From the NCBI RefSeq assembly GCF_015751905.1, contig NZ_JADOUF010000001.1, positions 6,510,001-6,574,000 of the forward strand: a stretch of 64,000 bases of DNA, written 5' to 3'. Source of the DNA: Longispora fulva (GTDB taxonomy: Bacteria; Actinomycetota; Actinomycetes; Mycobacteriales; Micromonosporaceae). Below, one piece after another: positions 18,017 to 25,600 of the stretch. The translations under genes and the position numbers were made by a program. Every line of letters starts with the position of its first letter. Within the stretch, counting starts at the first letter, position 1. The notes under the pieces were generated by a model. The model did no database searches. It was given only the letters and a program-made list of their open reading frames with translations, and was not told where the DNA came from.

Positions 18017-19113
18017 AGTGTGTGGTCTGGGATCTCGACGGCACGGTGTGGCCGGGGATCGCGATCGAGGGCGCGGAGGGCACGCTGCCGACCCCGTACC
18101 CGTGGGCGCTGGAGCTGATGGCGGCCCTGGAGGCCAGGGGCGTCGTGAACAGCGTCGCCAGCCGCACCGACCCGACCCTGGCCGCGGCGCTCGCCGCGCA
18201 TCCGGACCTGGTCGACCGGTTCGTCGCGCCGCAGCTGGGCTGGGGCGACAAGAGCGTGGCCATCCGTCGGATCGTGGACACGCTGGGCATCGGGGCGGAC
18301 GCTGTCGCGTTCGTGGACGATAACCCGTTCGAGCGGGCCGAGGTGGCCGCGCTGCTGCCCGAGGTCCTGGTGTTGTCGCCGGAGGAGCTCCGGGGGCGGT
18401 TCGACGAGCTGTTCCCGGAGGCGGTGACGGCGGAAGCGAGATCACGACCTGACCGGTACCGCGAGGAGCAGCGCCGGGTCGCCGCCGAACAGGACTTCGC
18501 CGGTTCCCGGGAGGAGTTCCTCCGCTCGTGCGGCATGGTGCTCACGGTGAGCCCGGCCGGCCCGGTGGACGTGCCGAGGATCGCCGAGCTGGTCGCGCGC
18601 ACCCACCGGTTCAACACCACGGGTGAGCAGTGGTCCGCCGACCAGCTCGCCGCGCTGGTCGACGATCCGGACTGGTTCGTGCCCGTGGTCCGCCTGGCCG
18701 ACCGGTTCGGAGAGTACGGCCAGATCAGCACCGCCCTCGTCCAGCGCGGCGCGTCGTGGCGGATCCGGTTGTTCATGGTGTCCTGCCGGGCGGCCGGCCG
18801 GGAGGTGCCGGTGGCGGTCCTCGGCTGGTTGGTCGACCGGGCCCGCGCGGCCGGCGCGCGGGAACTCCTCGTCGAGATCCGCACGGACCTCGCGAACCTC
18901 GAACTGCGCCTCCTCCTGCGCCGGGTCGGCTTCACGGCCGTCACCCCGCCTGCTGGAGCCGCCCCGCCGACCGGCACCGCTCCGGCGCGGCCCCACGACG
19001 CGGACGAGCCGACCGACGGCGACGGAAACCGGGCCGTGCTGCTCCGCCGGGACCTGACCGAGATGCCGCCCGTCGCGCACCTGACGCTCGAGGAAAAGGG
19101 GTGGTCGGCGTGA
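18013..19113 (+). CDS. FkbH-like HAD-IIIC family protein
   Basis: 366 residues. The N-terminal HAD-IIIC domain opens with VVWDLDGTVWPG (nucleophile Asp7, Asp9), then has a DKSVAIRRI lysine motif and VDDNPFERAEV. The C-terminal half (about 175-350) is the GNAT-like domain typical of FkbH proteins. FkbH enzymes take a glyceryl unit from 1,3-bisphosphoglycerate, dephosphorylate it and load it on a carrier protein for methoxymalonyl or tetronate units. The carrier gene follows with a GTGA overlap, as in those pathways. No polyketide synthase or dehydrogenase (FkbK/FkbI) is present, so the loaded unit likely has another fate. Confidence 0.86.
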   Translation: MKCVVWDLDGTVWPGIAIEGAEGTLPTPYPWALELMAALEARGVVNSVASRTDPTLAAALAAHPDLVDRFVAPQLGWGDKSVAIRRIVDTLGIGADAVAFVDDNPFERAEVAALLPEVLVLSPEELRGRFDELFPEAVTAEARSRPDRYREEQRRVAAEQDFAGSREEFLRSCGMVLTVSPAGPVDVPRIAELVARTHRFNTTGEQWSADQLAALVDDPDWFVPVVRLADRFGEYGQISTALVQRGASWRIRLFMVSCRAAGREVPVAVLGWLVDRARAAGARELLVEIRTDLANLELRLLLRRVGFTAVTPPAGAAPPTGTAPARPHDADEPTDGDGNRAVLLRRDLTEMPPVAHLTLEEKGWSA

Positions 19114-19391
19114 CCGACGACAACCGCGCCGCCGACCTGCCGGACGTCGAGACCGGCATCCGCGCGGCCCTCGCCGAGGTCCTGGACCTGGACCCGGCCC
19201 ACGTCGCAGACCTACCGGCCGACACCGCCCTGTTCGACGGCGGCCTGGGCCTCGGCTCCCTGAACGGCGTGCGCCTCCTGGAACTGGTCAAGGCCAGATT
19301 CGGCGTGGACGTCGCCGCGGACGACTGGGCGCTGGAGTCCCTGCGGTCCATCGGCACGCTGTGCGCCTTCGTCCGGGCTGCTGTCGTATAG
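19110..19391 (+). CDS. Stand-alone acyl carrier protein
   Basis: 93 residues with the four-helix carrier pattern. The phosphopantetheine site is at Ser50 in FDGGLGLGSLNGVRLLE, before the usual LVKARFGV helix. The common DSL triad is replaced by GSL, which may change recognition by the phosphopantetheinyl transferase or the partner enzyme. The GTG overlaps the FkbH-like gene stop by four bases. The carrier presumably holds the unit loaded by that enzyme. No PKS or NRPS genes are nearby. Confidence 0.85.
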   Translation: MTDDNRAADLPDVETGIRAALAEVLDLDPAHVADLPADTALFDGGLGLGSLNGVRLLELVKARFGVDVAADDWALESLRSIGTLCAFVRAAVV

Positions 19392-19469
19392 CACACGGTG
19401 CCCGGTTCAACGGCCTGACCTGCCAGTAGTCGTCTGTACACTGGGCGGAGTCCAGTGAAGGGTTCCCAG

Positions 19470-19847
19470 ATGAGTCAGGCACCGCTGCCGGGTGAAGCCG
19501 GCAAGGCGGACGAGATGTGTTCCTACGCCGTGGACGTGTGGCTGGACGACACAGCTCTGCTCACCGACGAGGCCGGGCTGATGGCCCTGATGCGCGACGC
19601 GGCGGAGGCCGGGCACGCCCAGGTGCTGGGCGAGTCGGTGCACCGGTTCCCGAACGGGGCGGTCACCGGGGTGCTCGTGCTGTCCCAGTCGCACCTGAGC
19701 GTGCACACGTGGCCGGAGTACAACTCGGCGAACTTCGATCTGTTGACCTGCGGCCGGCTCAACGGCGAGCGGATCATCGACCATCTGCGCGCGGCGCTGG
19801 ACATCAGCCGGATCAACATCACCAGGGTGCTGCGGGACGTGCAGTAG
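19470..19847 (+). CDS. speH: S-adenosylmethionine decarboxylase proenzyme
   Basis: 125 residues, the size of class 1B AdoMet decarboxylases. The processing site reads LSQSHLSVHTWPE: Ser74 would become the pyruvoyl group, with His79 and catalytic Cys94 (LLTCG) in place. The residue before the cleavage serine is Gln rather than the usual Glu. The enzyme supplies decarboxylated AdoMet, the aminopropyl donor for the BpsA-type enzyme 3 kb upstream. ATG at 19470 follows AAGGG; an in-frame GTG at 19455 is less likely. It lies 78 bp after the carrier gene, so it may have its own promoter. Confidence 0.88.
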   Translation: MSQAPLPGEAGKADEMCSYAVDVWLDDTALLTDEAGLMALMRDAAEAGHAQVLGESVHRFPNGAVTGVLVLSQSHLSVHTWPEYNSANFDLLTCGRLNGERIIDHLRAALDISRINITRVLRDVQ

Positions 19848-19889
19848 ATCGGCGTGTGACCTTTCGGTCCGCCGACGCGTGTTCTGATC

Positions 19890-20426
19890 ATGATGATGAC
19901 CTACGCCCGGGACGGGACACTGGCCACCAGTTCGATGGAACCGGGGTTCGTCGAGTTCTACGGCGCGAACTTCTCCGACCTCGCGGCCCAGCTCTACGTG
20001 TATCTGGGCGACATGGGCGAGGCGCAGGACGTGGTTCAGGAGGCGTTCTGCCGAGCCTGGGTCCGATGGGGACGCGTCAGCCGGTACGAGGAACCCGTCG
20101 GCTGGGTACGCCGCGTCGCCTGGAACCTCGCCACCAGCCGGATCCGTCGCCTGATCATCGCCCGCCGCTATGCCCGGCTGGACCGCCCGCGCACCGTCGA
20201 CGGCCCGGCCCCCGACCGGGTGGCGCTGATGGCAGCCCTGGCCACGCTGCCGGCCAACCAGCGCAGGGCCGTGGTCCTGCACTACCTGGCGGACATGTCC
20301 GTCGCCCAGATCGCCGACATGTGCGGGGCCCGCGAAGGCACCGTCAAGACCTGGCTGTACCGCGGCCGGGCAGCGCTCGCGACCCAGCTCCGCGACTCCG
20401 AGGAGGCGTCCCCCCATGCCCGATGA
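19890..20426 (+). CDS. SigE-family ECF RNA polymerase sigma factor
   Basis: 178 residues with sigma region 2 (FVEFYGANFSDL through VVQEAFCRAWVRW) and region 4 (LATLPANQRRAVVLHYLADM, then AQIADMCGAREGTVKTWLYRG). It belongs to the SigE-type group common in Micromonosporaceae. Three consecutive in-frame ATGs (19890, 19893, 19896) make the exact start uncertain, and no strong Shine-Dalgarno is visible. Its 3' end overlaps the next gene by 11 bp, which encodes a membrane protein likely to act as its regulator. Confidence 0.87.
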   Translation: MMMTYARDGTLATSSMEPGFVEFYGANFSDLAAQLYVYLGDMGEAQDVVQEAFCRAWVRWGRVSRYEEPVGWVRRVAWNLATSRIRRLIIARRYARLDRPRTVDGPAPDRVALMAALATLPANQRRAVVLHYLADMSVAQIADMCGAREGTVKTWLYRGRAALATQLRDSEEASPHAR

Positions 20427-21108
20427 GTTCCCAGCCCAGGACGACCTGCTGCTCCGCCGGGCCCTGACCCGGGTGCACGACGCCGCCCGGATGGAACTGT
20501 CCCCGCACCGGGTCGGCGCGGTCCGGGCCGCGAGCCGGCGGCGCACGGTCGGCATCGTGGTGGCCGCCGGCGTGGCCCCGCTGGTCCTGGCAGCGACCGC
20601 CGCCGCGGCGTTCACGGTCGGCGGCGGCGACACCGCGGTGAGTCCGGCGTCCGGCGGCGGTGCCGGGTGCGTGACCCAGGCGCCGAGCGGCCCACCGACC
20701 CCGTGGCCGTCGTCGCCCGGATCGACCCACCCGACCCCGTCGCCCACCGGCAGCACGAAGCCGAGCTCGTCGCCGGTCCCGCCGCAGTCGACCCCAGCCC
20801 CGTCGTCCCCGCCGCCCGGCTGGCCGACGCCGTCGCCGCGGAGCCCGGGGGACCGACCGACCCCGAGCCCGGACGGGTGCGACCCGACCGGCACCGCCGA
20901 GCCCCAGCCGAGCCCGACCCGGGCGCCGCAGTCCCCGAAGGGCACCCCTCGCCCGACGGGAGCGCCGAACACGGTGGCACCGCCGTCGCCGGGGCCCTGC
21001 CCGTGGGCGCACCCGATGTGCGCCACCCCGTCCGCGGTGGCCCCGACGCACTCGGGCTTCCCGGCCACCCCGGCCCCGAACTCGCCGACGCCGTCGGCGA
21101 CGCGCTGA
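20416..21108 (+). CDS. Single-pass membrane protein with Pro/Ser/Thr-rich extracellular tail
   Basis: 230 residues. A short cytosolic N-terminus (about 1-45), one membrane helix (about 46-70), and then about 150 residues almost wholly of Pro, Ser, Thr and Gly. It is translationally coupled to the ECF sigma gene. That layout fits a non-canonical anti-sigma factor or sigma-associated membrane partner, but no anti-sigma domain (such as a zinc-binding HxxxCxxC) is present. The low-complexity tail may span the cell wall. Confidence 0.7.
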   Translation: MPDEFPAQDDLLLRRALTRVHDAARMELSPHRVGAVRAASRRRTVGIVVAAGVAPLVLAATAAAAFTVGGGDTAVSPASGGGAGCVTQAPSGPPTPWPSSPGSTHPTPSPTGSTKPSSSPVPPQSTPAPSSPPPGWPTPSPRSPGDRPTPSPDGCDPTGTAEPQPSPTRAPQSPKGTPRPTGAPNTVAPPSPGPCPWAHPMCATPSAVAPTHSGFPATPAPNSPTPSATR

Positions 21109-21163
21109 CCGCGTACCCGGAAATGGGTGTCCCTGACCCGCCCGGGTCAGGGACCCTCGGGGG

Positions 21164-21679
21164 ATGCGTCCCGAACCCGGCCAGGTGCTGCACTTCTCCG
21201 AGGACCCGACGATCACCCGATTCGTGCCGCACGTGGCACCGACAGCGAAACAGCCCGGCGCCTACGTCTGGGCGGTCGGCTTCGACCGCGCCCCGGACTA
21301 CTGGTTCCCCCGGCAGTGCCCGCGCGCGATGGCGTGGGTCGGCCCGGACACCACGGAGGCCGACCGGCGCTGGCTCGGGGCCCCGAGGGTGCACGCCGTC
21401 GAGTTTGCCTGGCTGGCGAGGATCCAGAGCACGACCCTTTTCGGGTACCGCCTCCCGGCGGCCCCCTTCCGTCCACTTTTCGACCATGCCGTCGTCGCCA
21501 CCGAACCGGTCGAGCCGTTGGGTCCCGCCGAGCCGGTCGGTGACCTGCTGGCCGCGCACGCCGACGCCGACATCGAGCTGCGTCTCATGACCCACCTCTG
21601 GGGATTCTGGGACAGGGTGATCGCCAGCACGCTCGAATTCAGCGGAATCCGCCTGGCTAACGCCTCGCCGCGTCGATAG
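21164..21679 (+). CDS. DUF6886 family protein
   Basis: 171 residues with the family hallmarks LHFSEDPTITRFVPH near the N-terminus, followed by YVWAVG and FPRQCPRAMAWVGPDTT. The 'HFSEDPxIxxFxP' opening resembles ADP-ribose or polymorphic-toxin-like folds in distant searches, but the function is unknown. It is a soluble, single-domain protein. It lies 55 bp after the Pro-rich membrane protein and 9 bp before the C45-type hydrolase, so it may share their transcript. Confidence 0.75.
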   Translation: MRPEPGQVLHFSEDPTITRFVPHVAPTAKQPGAYVWAVGFDRAPDYWFPRQCPRAMAWVGPDTTEADRRWLGAPRVHAVEFAWLARIQSTTLFGYRLPAAPFRPLFDHAVVATEPVEPLGPAEPVGDLLAAHADADIELRLMTHLWGFWDRVIASTLEFSGIRLANASPRR

Positions 21680-21688
21680 CCTCGGGGC

Positions 21689-22792
21689 ATGACGCTGCCC
21701 GTGATCGTGGCCGAGGGAACCCCCACCGAGATCGGCGTCAGCTACGGCCGCCAGGCCGCCGAGCTGATCGCCGGCAACTTCGCCGACTACCTGGTGAAGT
21801 TCCGGGTGTCCGGCGGGCACGACCCGGAGACGGTGACCCGCCTCGGCGAGGAGTTCCGCGCGACGACCCGGCGGTACACGCCGCGGATCGCCGCCATGCT
21901 CGACGGCGTCGCGGAGGGCTCGGGCCTGCCGGTCGGCGACATCTACGCCCTCAACGCGCGTACCGAGCTGATGGTCCCGAAGATCACGGAGTGCACCGGG
22001 GTCGCCGTCCTCCCGGAGCACACGTCCTCCGGCCACACGCTCCTCGGCCAGAACTGGGACTGGTACCCGTCGCAGAGCCCCTTCACGCTCGTCCTGGCCA
22101 CCCGTGACGAACGCGGCCACGAGGTGCTGGCCCTCGCGGAGGCCGGCATGCTGGCCAAGGCCGGGCTGAACTCCGCCGGCGTCGGGGTCGGCGTCAACCT
22201 GCTGGCCAGCGACCGGGACGGTGGACCCGGCGGCGTGCCGTACCACGTGCTGATCCGTGCAGTGCTCGACGCGCAGGAGGGCATCTCGGTGTCGCTCGGG
22301 GTGTGTTCACTGCCCCGCAGCGCCTCGATCAACCTGCTGATCGGGGTGGCCGGCGGCACGGCGGTGGACCTGGAGCTGGCCCCGGGCCTGACCGGCCGGC
22401 TGCTCCCGGTCGACGGGCTGCTGACGCACTCGAACCATTTCGTCTCCGGCATCGGGATCCGCGACCGGTTCTACGACCTGGGCGGCGGCTCGTCGCTGTT
22501 CCGGGACTTCCGGCTGCGCCAGGTGCTCGGCGCCGCGGCGGCCGAGCGCCGGGTGGCGGAGAAGGACGTGGCGGAGGCGCTGCAGGACCACCTCGGGTAT
22601 CCGTACGCGATCTGCCGGCACGTCAATCCCGCCGACCCGGAGGAGCTGTGGTCGGTGACCGCGAGTTCCGTGGTGATGGATCTCGACGACCGGCGGATGA
22701 TGGTCACGAGCGGCGCCCCGTGCGCGAATCCATACCAGACGATCGAGCTGCGCGACGTATTCGACAGTGCTCGTCCGATATCTGGCTTCTAG
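21689..22792 (+). CDS. C45-type Ntn hydrolase (acyl-CoA:6-aminopenicillanate acyltransferase-like)
   Basis: 367 residues. The predicted autocatalytic nucleophile is Cys102 in ITECTGVAV, followed by GHTLLGQNWDWYP, the diagnostic block of C45 peptidases. These are Ntn hydrolases that cleave themselves before the Cys and act as amidohydrolases or acyltransferases. Most homologues outside penicillin-producing fungi have unknown substrates, so a beta-lactam role should not be assumed. It sits 9 bp after the DUF6886 gene. Confidence 0.85.
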   Translation: MTLPVIVAEGTPTEIGVSYGRQAAELIAGNFADYLVKFRVSGGHDPETVTRLGEEFRATTRRYTPRIAAMLDGVAEGSGLPVGDIYALNARTELMVPKITECTGVAVLPEHTSSGHTLLGQNWDWYPSQSPFTLVLATRDERGHEVLALAEAGMLAKAGLNSAGVGVGVNLLASDRDGGPGGVPYHVLIRAVLDAQEGISVSLGVCSLPRSASINLLIGVAGGTAVDLELAPGLTGRLLPVDGLLTHSNHFVSGIGIRDRFYDLGGGSSLFRDFRLRQVLGAAAAERRVAEKDVAEALQDHLGYPYAICRHVNPADPEELWSVTASSVVMDLDDRRMMVTSGAPCANPYQTIELRDVFDSARPISGF

Positions 22793-23104
22793 AACCGAAG
22801 TTGTTACCTAACCGTAACTTGTGGGTCCCAGTCGCGGACAGTCACGTGTTCCGGGGTTTTTCCGCAGTGTTTCATCCGGGTTTCGGCGGAATATCCACGC
22901 CGTTGACTACCGAGCGCGAAGCCGGCCGGGCATGACGTTACCCGACAGTGTTACTGGCGGGTAGCTCAGGGGTTGTTCTGTGACGAGGATCGCGGCAGCA
23001 TCACCACCACTGGAGTGGGTGACCCTCATCACCACCACAGGAGACCACACCCCGCGCCCGTCCGTGCCGCCCGCACAGACGGCGGCGCCGCCCGAGGAGG
23101 AAAT
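22793..23104. promoter_or_regulatory. Upstream region of the DUF6230 gene with an operator-like palindrome
   Basis: This 312-bp gap has no convincing gene. TTACTGGCGGGTAG (22951-22964) is an imperfect palindrome preceded by GTTACCCG, and resembles TetR-type operator sites. It lies about 140 bp before the start. The leader between it and the AGGAGG ribosome binding site has repeated CATCACCACC tracts. The regulator is unknown. Confidence 0.35.
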
Positions 23105-23710
23105 GTGAAGGAAACACTGGTCGGTCGTACCCGTTGGCGTAAGTTCGCCATGGTGATGGTCCCCGCCACCGCCGCCGCAGCGGTCATGGTGATGGGTATG
23201 AGCAACGGCGCCATCGCCTCGTCGTTCGCGGTCTCGGGACAGCGGTTCCAGATCTCGGCCGACTCGATGGTCGTCAACGGCTTCGCCCAGTACGGCGACA
23301 TCAAGAAGGAGAGCAACGGGACCCCGCACCCGGTCGCGGTCGCCGCGGCCAAGACCGCCACGGTGCGCGGCATGTGTCAGTCGGTCGTCACCGACACCCA
23401 CAGCCCGCTCGGCTTCATCACGATGACGATCCGGGCCGGCAACGGTGCCAACCCGGTCGAGGCGGAGAACCTCTTCCTGGCGATGGACTCGATGGAGGGC
23501 GACGCCGTCTTCGAGGGCATCGACATCGGCATCGACGCCGGCACCATGGACAAGGGCGCCGGCCCCGGCGCGCCGGGCATGTTCGGCCAGCAGGCGACCA
23601 AGGCCACCCTCCTCGGCGTCAAGCAGCAGGCGTGGGCGACCAACGCCGGCACGTTCAAGCTCACCGGCATGAGCCTCAAGGTCACGCTCGAGAACAAGCC
23701 CTGCTTCTAA
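23105..23710 (+). CDS. DUF6230 family exported protein
   Basis: 201 residues. A basic start (VKETLVGRTRWRK) leads to one hydrophobic helix (about 15-38), then a beta-rich domain of the DUF6230 family ending KVTLENKPCF. GTG at 23105 is 5 bp after AGGAGG; the overlapping ATG one frame off is closed at once. Homologues are sometimes labelled cholesterol esterase without evidence. The next gene encodes the regular partner DUF6114, and the two families co-occur widely in actinobacteria. The protein is probably membrane-tethered or exported. Confidence 0.82.
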   Translation: MKETLVGRTRWRKFAMVMVPATAAAAVMVMGMSNGAIASSFAVSGQRFQISADSMVVNGFAQYGDIKKESNGTPHPVAVAAAKTATVRGMCQSVVTDTHSPLGFITMTIRAGNGANPVEAENLFLAMDSMEGDAVFEGIDIGIDAGTMDKGAGPGAPGMFGQQATKATLLGVKQQAWATNAGTFKLTGMSLKVTLENKPCF

Positions 23711-23721
23711 GTAGCGCGCTG

Positions 23722-23753
23722 ACCGGGGCCCCGGCGAGTACGGCGGCCCCGGT
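23722..23753 (+). other. Stem-loop between the DUF6230 and DUF6114 genes
   Basis: A 9-bp perfect GC-rich stem (ACCGGGGCC with GGCCCCGGT) closes a 14-base loop. It is not followed by a T-run, so it may stabilise or partially attenuate the transcript rather than end it. Confidence 0.4.
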
Positions 23754-23797
23754 TCTGCGATATCCCCCAACGCGTGATGGAAATGCAGGAGGCGCAC

Positions 23798-25549
23798 GTG
23801 TCCACCCTTCCCGGTAGGGCCTGGCAATCGTTCCGCGGCTGGCGGCGCGGCCGTCCGTTCTGGGGCGGCCTGCTGGCGCTGCTCGCCGGGCTCGAGATCA
23901 TCTCGATCCCGTGGACCCAGATCGGGATCATGATCCACGCCGGCATGGGGGCGCTCGGCGGCATGATCATTGGCGGGGTTCTGATGCTCTGCGGTGTACT
24001 GCTCTGGTTCCAGCCCGTGCAGCGCACGTTCTTCAGCATCGTCAGCATCGTCCTGGGCCTCGCGGCCTTCCCGTTCACCAACTTCGGCGGGTTCGTCGTC
24101 GGGACCCTGCTGGCGCTGGTCGGTGGCTCGATGGCGTTCGCGTGGACCCCGGTGGCGCCGGTGGCCCCGGCGGGGGCGGAGTCGCCGGACGGCGAGGAGT
24201 ACCCGACGGCCGTGATCCCGGCGGTCCAGACCGCCGACGACGCGGATCTGCCCGAGGCGGAGTCCGCCGCGGAGCCGGGGCTGGCGGAGCTGGGCCTGGC
24301 CGAGCCGGGTCCCTCCGGCCCGCCGGCGACCGAGCAGCACCCCTCCGGGCCGGCATCGGCTTCCTCCGGGCCGATCGCGGGCGCGCCACGCACGTCCGGG
24401 CCGGTCGTCGCCGAGTGGGCGCCGTCCGGCTCGCTCGCGTCGGATCAGGCGGCTTCGGCACCGGGCCTGACCGCCCAGGCCGGGGCGATTCCGGTGCAGC
24501 CCGGGGTCGTCCAGGCCGGATCAGTCCCGGCCCAGTCCACCTCGGCCCAGAGCCCGGCGGCTTCGGGGCCGGGTGCCGGGGAACCGGACGCCGCACCGGG
24601 CGTCCGGCCCCGCCCCACCCGGCACCGCAAGTCATCAACCACCCCCGACGACGACCCGGCCCCGGCGGATGTCCGCTCGGGAGCCAAGGCCCGCCAGGCG
24701 ATGGGCGTGGCCATCCTCGCCCTGTCGCTCGGGGTCACCGGCGCCATGGCCGGCGGCCTGACCGACCGGGCCGACGCGGCCCCGCCCGGGGCGATCCCGT
24801 GCGCGCCGGGCCAGATCCCGCCCGGCCAGACGGCCAAGCCGCAGACCAGCCCCGCCACCCCGACCAAGCCGGGCCAGCCCACGACGCCGGGCCAGCCCAC
24901 GACGGGCCCGGCACCCACCGCCACCGCGACCAGCCCCACGAAGCCGGCCCCGGGCCCGACCACCGTGGCCCCGGCCCCGGTGTCCAGCCCCACGCCGGAC
25001 AAGCCGTGGTGGTGGCCGTTCGACCTCAAGTCGGAGCCGGACTCGTCCGCGCCCCGCCGGATCGCCGCGGCCCCGGCCGCCCAGCCCTCGCCGACCGCGA
25101 GCCCGCTGTGCCACCGGATGCTCGCCGCGGCCGCCGACCAGGACATGGTCGTCGGCAAGTCCTACATGCGCGCCGCCCGGCAGCAGATGTGGGGCATGCA
25201 CTACGACGGGGTCGTGGACCTGCCGGTCCGGGGCGGCGGCACCATCCGGGTGCTGAAGTTCTCGATGGACAAGGCCCAGTCGACGCCGTTCGAGATGGAC
25301 AGCTACGACGGCGCCACGAAGAAGAGCCTGCGCCAGAACTCCACCCAGCTCACGGTCACCGGGCACGTGGAGTTCTACACCAGCAAGTTCTCCGGCTGGC
25401 TGTTCGGGCTGATCCCGCTCACCTTCACCCCGGACTCCCCGCCGCCGTTGCAGATCTCCGACCCGTTCTTCACGAGTGCGGAGATCGAGCTGGTCTTCCT
25501 GAAGACAGACCGGCTGCAGGCGGACGACCTGCGGTTGAAGTACGTCTGA
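23798..25549 (+). CDS. DUF6114 membrane protein with long Pro/Ala linker and fused C-terminal domain
   Basis: 583 residues from a GTG with AGGAGG 5 bp upstream. The N-terminus has four closely spaced membrane helices (about 20-115), the DUF6114 module. A long Ala/Pro/Ser-rich linker (about 120-300) leads to a fifth helix (about 305-325), another Pro/Thr-rich linker (to ~430), and a C-terminal domain of about 140 residues (from LCHRMLAAAADQDMVVG). That last domain has a beta-rich pattern and may be extracellular. Known DUF6114 proteins are often shorter, so the tail looks like a fusion of a normally separate protein. It is partnered with the DUF6230 gene and ends at a strong terminator. Confidence 0.78.
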   Translation: MSTLPGRAWQSFRGWRRGRPFWGGLLALLAGLEIISIPWTQIGIMIHAGMGALGGMIIGGVLMLCGVLLWFQPVQRTFFSIVSIVLGLAAFPFTNFGGFVVGTLLALVGGSMAFAWTPVAPVAPAGAESPDGEEYPTAVIPAVQTADDADLPEAESAAEPGLAELGLAEPGPSGPPATEQHPSGPASASSGPIAGAPRTSGPVVAEWAPSGSLASDQAASAPGLTAQAGAIPVQPGVVQAGSVPAQSTSAQSPAASGPGAGEPDAAPGVRPRPTRHRKSSTTPDDDPAPADVRSGAKARQAMGVAILALSLGVTGAMAGGLTDRADAAPPGAIPCAPGQIPPGQTAKPQTSPATPTKPGQPTTPGQPTTGPAPTATATSPTKPAPGPTTVAPAPVSSPTPDKPWWWPFDLKSEPDSSAPRRIAAAPAAQPSPTASPLCHRMLAAAADQDMVVGKSYMRAARQQMWGMHYDGVVDLPVRGGGTIRVLKFSMDKAQSTPFEMDSYDGATKKSLRQNSTQLTVTGHVEFYTSKFSGWLFGLIPLTFTPDSPPPLQISDPFFTSAEIELVFLKTDRLQADDLRLKYV

Positions 25550-25555
25550 GCACGA

Positions 25556-25587
25556 GGAAGGGGCCCCCGGTTTCGGGGGCCCCTTCC
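25556..25587. terminator. Rho-independent-type terminator between convergent genes
   Basis: A perfect 14-bp stem (arms GGAAGGGGCCCCCG and CGGGGGCCCCTTCC) with a GTTT loop sits between the convergent DUF6114 and DUF885 genes. It can serve both directions, though no long T-run follows. Confidence 0.85.
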
Positions 25588-25600
25588 GCATGACCAGGAG

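Noticed and set aside
20416-21108. Classical zinc-binding anti-sigma factor
   Set aside because: No HxxxCxxC or equivalent is present in the cytosolic head; only gene coupling and topology support a regulatory role.
21689-22792. Penicillin biosynthesis acyltransferase
   Set aside because: Only the C45 fold is supported; no beta-lactam genes are nearby.
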